Below are positions 60,053-64,000 of a DNA stretch of 64,000 nt, piece after piece. The position numbers and the translations under genes are program-made. The number at the start of each line of letters is the position of its first letter. Position 1 is the first letter of the stretch. This DNA comes from Opitutia bacterium (lineage in GTDB: Bacteria; Verrucomicrobiota; Verrucomicrobiia; Opitutales; Opitutaceae): the NCBI GenBank assembly GCA_947453695.1, contig CANGHW010000002.1, positions 62,001 to 126,000 of the forward strand, written 5' to 3'. The notes beneath the pieces are model-generated. The model saw only the letters and a program-made list of their open reading frames with translations. It did not search any database and was not told where the DNA came from.

Positions 60053-60778
60053 ATGCTTACTATTTCCGTTCCTCTGTCGACGGCCCAATTGGAGCGGCGC
60101 TCGGCAGCCAAAGACGCGACGCGGCACGACGCCGGGCTCGTGCAGCGTTTCCTCGGCGGCGACGAACCAGCCTTCGTCGAGATCATGGATCGCTACCGTG
60201 CGCGTCTACACACCGTCGCACTGGGCGTGCTCCGCAATCACGCCGACGCCGAAGAGATCGTGCAGGATGCGTTCATCCGGGCGCATCGCGCTCTCCCGCT
60301 GTTTCGCGGGGACTGCTCACTCGCCACGTGGCTCCATCGGATCGCCCTGAATCGGGCCCGTAACCGCTACTGGTATTTTTTCCGCCGCGGCCGCAACTCC
60401 ACCCTCTCGCTCGATAGCGCCTGCAGCGCCACGAATCCGGTCAGTTTCGCCGAACACCTCGCCGACGACCAGGCCGGCCCCGCGCATACAGCACTTCAGC
60501 GGGAGTTTTCCGAACTCGTCGCGACATGCATGCCCCGCCTCAGTCCGCCGCAACGTGAAATTCTGCTGCTGCGCAATGCCCGCCAGCTCTCCTATCGCGA
60601 GATCGGCATGCAGCTGGGTATCAATACCGGCACCGTCAAGAGCCGGATTGCCCGGGCACGCGAGAGCCTGCGCGTGCTATTGGCGTCCTGCTGTCCCGAG
60701 TTTGGCGCCGGCGCGCAGCCCAGTGCGTGGTTCGAACCCCAGCGAACTACCTCCGCGCTTCTACAAATCTCGGCCTAG
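60053..60778 (+). CDS. ECF-type RNA polymerase sigma factor
   Basis: 241 residues from ATG 60053. Region 2: VQRFLGGDEPAFVEIMDRYRARL, NHADAEEIVQDAFIRAHRALPLF, LATWLHRIALNRARNRYWY. Region 4: RLSPPQREILLLRNARQLSYREIGMQ, GTVKSRIARARESLRVLL. A ~30-residue tail with two Cys (SCCPEF) follows. Divergent from the BON-dps stress operon, which is its probable target (inference). The next gene may be its partner. Confidence 0.92.
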   Translation: MLTISVPLSTAQLERRSAAKDATRHDAGLVQRFLGGDEPAFVEIMDRYRARLHTVALGVLRNHADAEEIVQDAFIRAHRALPLFRGDCSLATWLHRIALNRARNRYWYFFRRGRNSTLSLDSACSATNPVSFAEHLADDQAGPAHTALQREFSELVATCMPRLSPPQREILLLRNARQLSYREIGMQLGINTGTVKSRIARARESLRVLLASCCPEFGAGAQPSAWFEPQRTTSALLQISA

Positions 60779-60809
60779 AGTCACCCGGGGCCATTTCCGC
60801 TCCCCCACC

Positions 60810-61163
60810 ATGAAACCGACCGAGCCTGCACCCGGTCAATCCGCCGCCGGAAATTCAGATTCTTTTGCCGTCCGCTTTTGCCGTCATTTCGCCATCGAGG
60901 CCGCTCAGTATCCCGCGGAAATGCTGAGACGGTCACTCCACCCCCATGCGCGCCTCGTGAAACCGTTTATGTTTACAGCGGCATTTTCAGCCGATCGCGA
61001 CTTTGTGTCCTGCGTGGGCCAGATGACACGTCGCCAGGACTTTTCCGGCGAAGCCGTCGCGTTCCACGACGACCCCACCAACCGACATTTTTGGCGCCGC
61101 TATGGGAGGGTGCGCGTATCGCTGCATCGCGTGCGCCGGCTCCTCAACCTTGTCTGGCCCTGA
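60810..61163 (+). CDS. Small unknown protein following the ECF sigma gene
   Basis: 117 residues from ATG 60810, 31 bp after the sigma stop. Contains FAVRFCRHFAIEAAQYPAEMLRRSLHPHARLVKP, DFVSCVGQMTRRQDFSGEAVAFHDDP and a basic RRYGRVRVSLHRVRRLLNLV end. No TM segment, signal or zinc-finger anti-sigma motif (HxxxCxxC). Family not recognised; the position suggests a link to the sigma factor. Confidence 0.55.
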   Translation: MKPTEPAPGQSAAGNSDSFAVRFCRHFAIEAAQYPAEMLRRSLHPHARLVKPFMFTAAFSADRDFVSCVGQMTRRQDFSGEAVAFHDDPTNRHFWRRYGRVRVSLHRVRRLLNLVWP

Positions 61164-61177
61164 GCCCACCACACAGT

Positions 61178-62107
61178 TCACCACGGTGATTCGGTTTGCA
61201 CGGTCCAGCGGTTGTCGAGGCGGCGGGAGAAGTCGAGTGGATCGCCGACACCCACGGTGCCGCGTGGGACTTGATAGGCCCAGACCTGAAAATAGGTGAG
61301 CGCCGCACCCCCGAAGATAGTCGAAAAGGCGCCGTCCACGGCGTCGTGGCCACAGGAAACCTTGATGCGACCAATGCGCGGCACGTGAAACCGTGCGTCA
61401 GTGGTGAACCAATGTCCGCCGACATACACCTCTGCGTAGGCATGAAAATCCATGTGATTTTCCGGGTCGGGGAATCCGATGTCAGGCAGGTGCCCGGTGA
61501 CATAACGGGCCGGGAGATTAAACGTGCGGTTGAGCGCGATCGCGAGATGGGCAAAATCGCGGCAAACGCCATAACCGCGCTGCAGTATATCCCAGGCCGA
61601 AAAATCGGCTCGGCCGGACATATAGCGATACTCGATATTCTCGTGCAGCCAGCGACTGATCGCCGTCACTCGCGGCAGACCGTGCTCTACCTGGCCAAAC
61701 TTCTCCCACGCGAAATTCGTGAGTTTGTCCGAATCGCAGTAGCGGCTCGGCAGCGTGTAGCGCAGCAGTTCGGGGGGAAGCTCCCCGGGAGTTTCGGGCG
61801 TGACCGGGGGTAAATCGGCGTTATCGACCAATGAAGAGGCGGCGACGATCGCATCGTGCCGGATGGAGTTCGTGCCCCGGGCCAGATGCACCCGGCAGAC
61901 CGCATTGCCATGAGCGTCGGTGAAGCGATCCGTGCGCAGGTCGTGCCCCAGCGAGAGAGACTCGAAGACGACTGCGTGGGCTCGGTTGGGTCTCGGCTGA
62001 GCATTGAGCAGGAGCGACGCCGTGCCGGTGACCTCATAGACTAGGCTGCAGCCCACCCGCACCGTGAGATCGAAGCGAGGTGAAGCGAGCACAGGCGATG
62101 GGAACAT
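61178..62107 (-). CDS. Transglutaminase-like cysteine protease-fold protein
   Basis: 309 residues from ATG 62107. An N-terminal beta domain (FDLTVRVGCSLVYEVTGTASLLLNA) is followed by the transglutaminase core with triad Cys in QRGYGVCRDFAHLAIALNR, His in HMDFHAYAEVYVGGHW and Asp in FTTDARFHVPR. Similar proteins are often encoded with circularly permuted ATP-grasp and alpha-E proteins; none is in view here. Probably acts on peptides or protein substrates in the cytoplasm. Convergent with the small gene at 60810. Confidence 0.9.
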   Translation of the reverse strand: MFPSPVLASPRFDLTVRVGCSLVYEVTGTASLLLNAQPRPNRAHAVVFESLSLGHDLRTDRFTDAHGNAVCRVHLARGTNSIRHDAIVAASSLVDNADLPPVTPETPGELPPELLRYTLPSRYCDSDKLTNFAWEKFGQVEHGLPRVTAISRWLHENIEYRYMSGRADFSAWDILQRGYGVCRDFAHLAIALNRTFNLPARYVTGHLPDIGFPDPENHMDFHAYAEVYVGGHWFTTDARFHVPRIGRIKVSCGHDAVDGAFSTIFGGAALTYFQVWAYQVPRGTVGVGDPLDFSRRLDNRWTVQTESPW

Positions 62108-62292
62108 TCTACCCACTAGAGCTTAATCGGTGCCGCGGCCACGCGGGCGCAAAACCGAACGCAGGAAGTGAAGGATGCGTGGCACCGCCAAGAATACTGA
62201 TTCAATCGGATCAGGCCTGCAGCGTAGTGCACGACGCACCAACTCCGCCATGGGGTGATCTACGCACATCGCCGCCGTGGATCTTCTCGGCT

Positions 62293-62320
62293 AAAAACAG
62301 AAAACCGCAGGATCCTGCGG
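62293..62320 (-). terminator. Intrinsic terminator of tRNA-Gly
   Basis: The 16-bp perfect palindrome CCGCAGGATCCTGCGG (62305-62320) is followed on the minus strand by TTTTCTGTTTTT, 7 bp past the tRNA CCA end. Confidence 0.9.
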
Positions 62321-62327
62321 TGAAATT

Positions 62328-62401
62328 TGGAGCGGGCGGAGGGAATCGAACCCTCGAGACCAGTTTGGAAAACTGGAGTTTTACCACTAAACTACGCCCG
62401 C
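62328..62401 (-). tRNA. tRNA-Gly (anticodon UCC)
   Basis: Acceptor GCGGGCG pairs with CGCCCGC; D-arm GTTTAGTGGTAAAAC; anticodon stem CCAGT/ACTGG with loop TTTCCAA gives UCC for GGA codons; T-loop GGTTCGATTCC. CCA is encoded at 62328-62330. Followed by an intrinsic terminator. Confidence 0.96.
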
Positions 62402-62490
62402 ATTGGCGTGGGGGTGAGCTTCACTGCCGTCCCGCTTCGGTCAAGCCCGCAGCGGAACGGCCTCGCCGAGACCCCGTTGCACCCGAGGGC

Positions 62491-64000
62491 TCAATGCTCC
62501 GGCGCTGGCTCCCGGTTGCGTCCTCCCTTGAGGCTACTTAGGTAAGCGACGACATCGCGGATCTCCCGCGGCTGCAAAATCGCCCCCATCGGCGGCATGA
62601 TCGAGACCGGCGGAGTCTGATTAGCAATCTCGCCGCGGGGCACCGCCTTGCGGGTGCCGTCCAGCAGACGCACCGTCACCGCCTGCGGCGTCTCGCTCGC
62701 CAGCGTGCCGGTGAGCTGCGTGCCATCCTTGAGCGTCACCCCCACCAGACCGAAACCGGGTGCGATCTTCGCCGCGGGATCGAGCAGCGACTCGAGGAGA
62801 TAGGCGCGGGAATTTTGCGCGCCCACCGTGCGCAGATTTGGACCAACCTCGCTGCCGCCCGCTGTGACGGAGTGGCAGGCGAGGCAGTTGGCATTCAGGT
62901 GATTTGCCACGATATCCTGGCCAGCCGTGACACTCCCGCCTTCCAGGAGTTCGGTGCGGGAGGCGAGCGCCGGCAAAGCCGCGATGGACTTGGCCCGGGC
63001 TGCGAGCGCTGGATTGGCCGGGGCTCGCGCGCCCAACGCCTCAATCACATCGAGTTGGAGCGCCGGGGGGCACGCGCCGCTGATCAGCGCCGCCGCTTGC
63101 GCGTCGAGCACCGCGTCGGCCGCGGGATGAGCGGCGAGCGCCAACTGGGCGAGTGCGTGCTGTTTTTCCGGCACGCTCCGGGAAGCCAAAACCGCCTGGG
63201 TTTCTTGGGCTAGGCGCTCGGCCCGATCCGGGAGGAGCGCCGCCAGCGCCGCCATGTGCAGCGCGGCCGGCGACTCCGGTGCCAATGCGCGGTCGAGCGT
63301 CGCCGCCCAAACCGGGCTGCCCCGATGGTCGCCAGCGAGCAGACGGAGCGATTGCGCCCTGAGTGGCGCGGCGGCTTTCGCGTCGTTGACGATTGCGGCG
63401 ATCTGCTCAGCACCGGCTTTGAGCGCGTGCACGATCATGATCTCAATCGCGAGGGTCTTCAGCGCCGGATCTTCGATGGCGAGTAGTGCAGGAAGCTTGG
63501 GCTCGAGAATATCGCGCACGGGCGCCGGACTGAATTTCCGGGCGCGCCCGTCCACGCGGTCGAGAGGTGGCGGCTGATTCCACACCCTGAGCGAGGTAAG
63601 GGCTTCGAGGCGCATCTCACGCGGACGTTTCGTATCGAGGGCAAAGGCTAGGAGCCGCCCGGCCGCTGCGGGCGTGCCGAGGCGAAGGTTGGCGTTCAGG
63701 ACGCGCCTTGTCGTGGGCTCGCTCCGTTCCACCGACGAGTCGGCCAAGGCAGCGAGCGCAGGAAGCGCGGCCGGAATTGAGAGGTCATCGTGGACGGCGC
63801 GCGCCGCCTCCTCGACCACCGCCGGATCGGCATCCGTAAGATATTCGCTAGCCGCCGGCGCCGCCTGCCGACGCAGGGCTACCAAAGCCGCCAGTCGAAC
63901 AAACTTGGCTGGGTGCGACTTGAGCGCCGCGAGTTGCGTCGGCGTAGCACAGCCCGCGAGGCCGGTGACCGCCGCGTGGCGCAGTGCTGAGTCCTCGCCA
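62491..64000 (-). CDS. PVC-type HEAT-repeat and cytochrome c protein, C-terminal part
   Basis: The frame is open to the right edge, so the start lies outside the window; ~503 residues are visible. The N-terminal visible part is HEAT-like helical repeats (LRHAAVTGLAGCATPTQL, LAALKSHPAKFVRLAALVAL, AARAVHDDLSIPAALPALAAL). The C-terminal ~130 residues are a cytochrome c domain with haem motif NCLACHSV, a GPNL turn, and MPPM likely giving the axial Met (SIMPPMGAILQPREIRDVVAYLSSL). This matches large PVC-superphylum haem proteins whose N-terminus is a beta-propeller dehydrogenase. Periplasmic electron transfer in sugar or polyol oxidation is likely. Confidence 0.9.
   Translation of the reverse strand, partial: GEDSALRHAAVTGLAGCATPTQLAALKSHPAKFVRLAALVALRRQAAPAASEYLTDADPAVVEEAARAVHDDLSIPAALPALAALADSSVERSEPTTRRVLNANLRLGTPAAAGRLLAFALDTKRPREMRLEALTSLRVWNQPPPLDRVDGRARKFSPAPVRDILEPKLPALLAIEDPALKTLAIEIMIVHALKAGAEQIAAIVNDAKAAAPLRAQSLRLLAGDHRGSPVWAATLDRALAPESPAALHMAALAALLPDRAERLAQETQAVLASRSVPEKQHALAQLALAAHPAADAVLDAQAAALISGACPPALQLDVIEALGARAPANPALAARAKSIAALPALASRTELLEGGSVTAGQDIVANHLNANCLACHSVTAGGSEVGPNLRTVGAQNSRAYLLESLLDPAAKIAPGFGLVGVTLKDGTQLTGTLASETPQAVTVRLLDGTRKAVPRGEIANQTPPVSIMPPMGAILQPREIRDVVAYLSSLKGGRNREPAPEH

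Overview
The window looks like a chromosomal stretch of a Verrucomicrobiota bacterium, most likely family Opitutaceae. The support is the high GC content, dense coding with frequent GTG/TTG starts and few strong Shine-Dalgarno sites, a PEP-CTERM tail, a PVC-type HEAT/cytochrome protein at the right edge, a pilus-surface protein of the verrucomicrobial type at the left edge, and many two-component genes. No phage, plasmid, rRNA or CRISPR locus was seen.

Layout. 1-6001: end of a pilus-type surface protein, a proline-rich membrane protein, tRNA-Leu(CAG), KDPG aldolase, a small membrane protein, a CobW-like GTPase and aroC. 6110-11603: a visibly AT-richer block with exopolysaccharide genes (tyrosine autokinase, Wza-type export protein, outer-membrane barrel) and hisC. 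11770-15538: HAD phosphatase, then an arsenic operon (arsR, DUF6428, arsC, aquaglyceroporin) with a perfect operator palindrome and a second, divergent aquaporin. 15614-19891: DEAD-box helicase, an Rrf2 regulator with two near-identical operators, a broken azoreductase gene, a two-domain VOC protein and a DUF3568 lipoprotein. 19988-24813: two PilT-type ATPases separated by a small AT-richer gene, a rhomboid-gene relic, a helical protein of unknown role, and a 21-bp minisatellite that may be a dead heptad-repeat gene. 25192-27427: WYL regulator, rhomboid protease, DUF4864.

27487-35613 is a signalling block: hybrid kinase, free Hpt protein, NarL-type regulator, then a co-directional run of a receiver/AAA+ protein that has lost its ATPase motifs, two V4R-domain proteins separated by a Pro/Ala-rich small protein, and an unknown protein. 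35689-39988: a Cys-containing unknown protein, MocR regulator, GNAT, DMT exporter and a PEP-CTERM fragment. 40045-47839: a second signalling block in which a NarL-type regulator and a hybrid kinase flank three tandem paralogous membrane proteins of an unrecognised family plus a 49-aa ORF coupled on both sides. 47900-55692: SRPBCC protein, a repeat-bearing secreted protein, a LytS/LytTR pair, an ECF sigma factor with a partner membrane protein, a degenerate NtrC-like regulator and PilC. 55883-61163: an envelope/stress block (PRC-BON protein, a compact eight-gene operon of BON, unknown, Dps, DUF3185, DUF1328, YqjD, YqjE and YqjK-like genes, and a divergent ECF sigma factor). 61178-64000: transglutaminase, tRNA-Gly(UCC) with terminator, and the C-terminal part of the PVC cytochrome protein.

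The best candidates for something undescribed are the three-paralog membrane cluster with its kinase and regulator (40045-47839), and the V4R / dead-AAA+ operon (31551-35613). All functions are inferred from sequence motifs read by eye; no database search was run.
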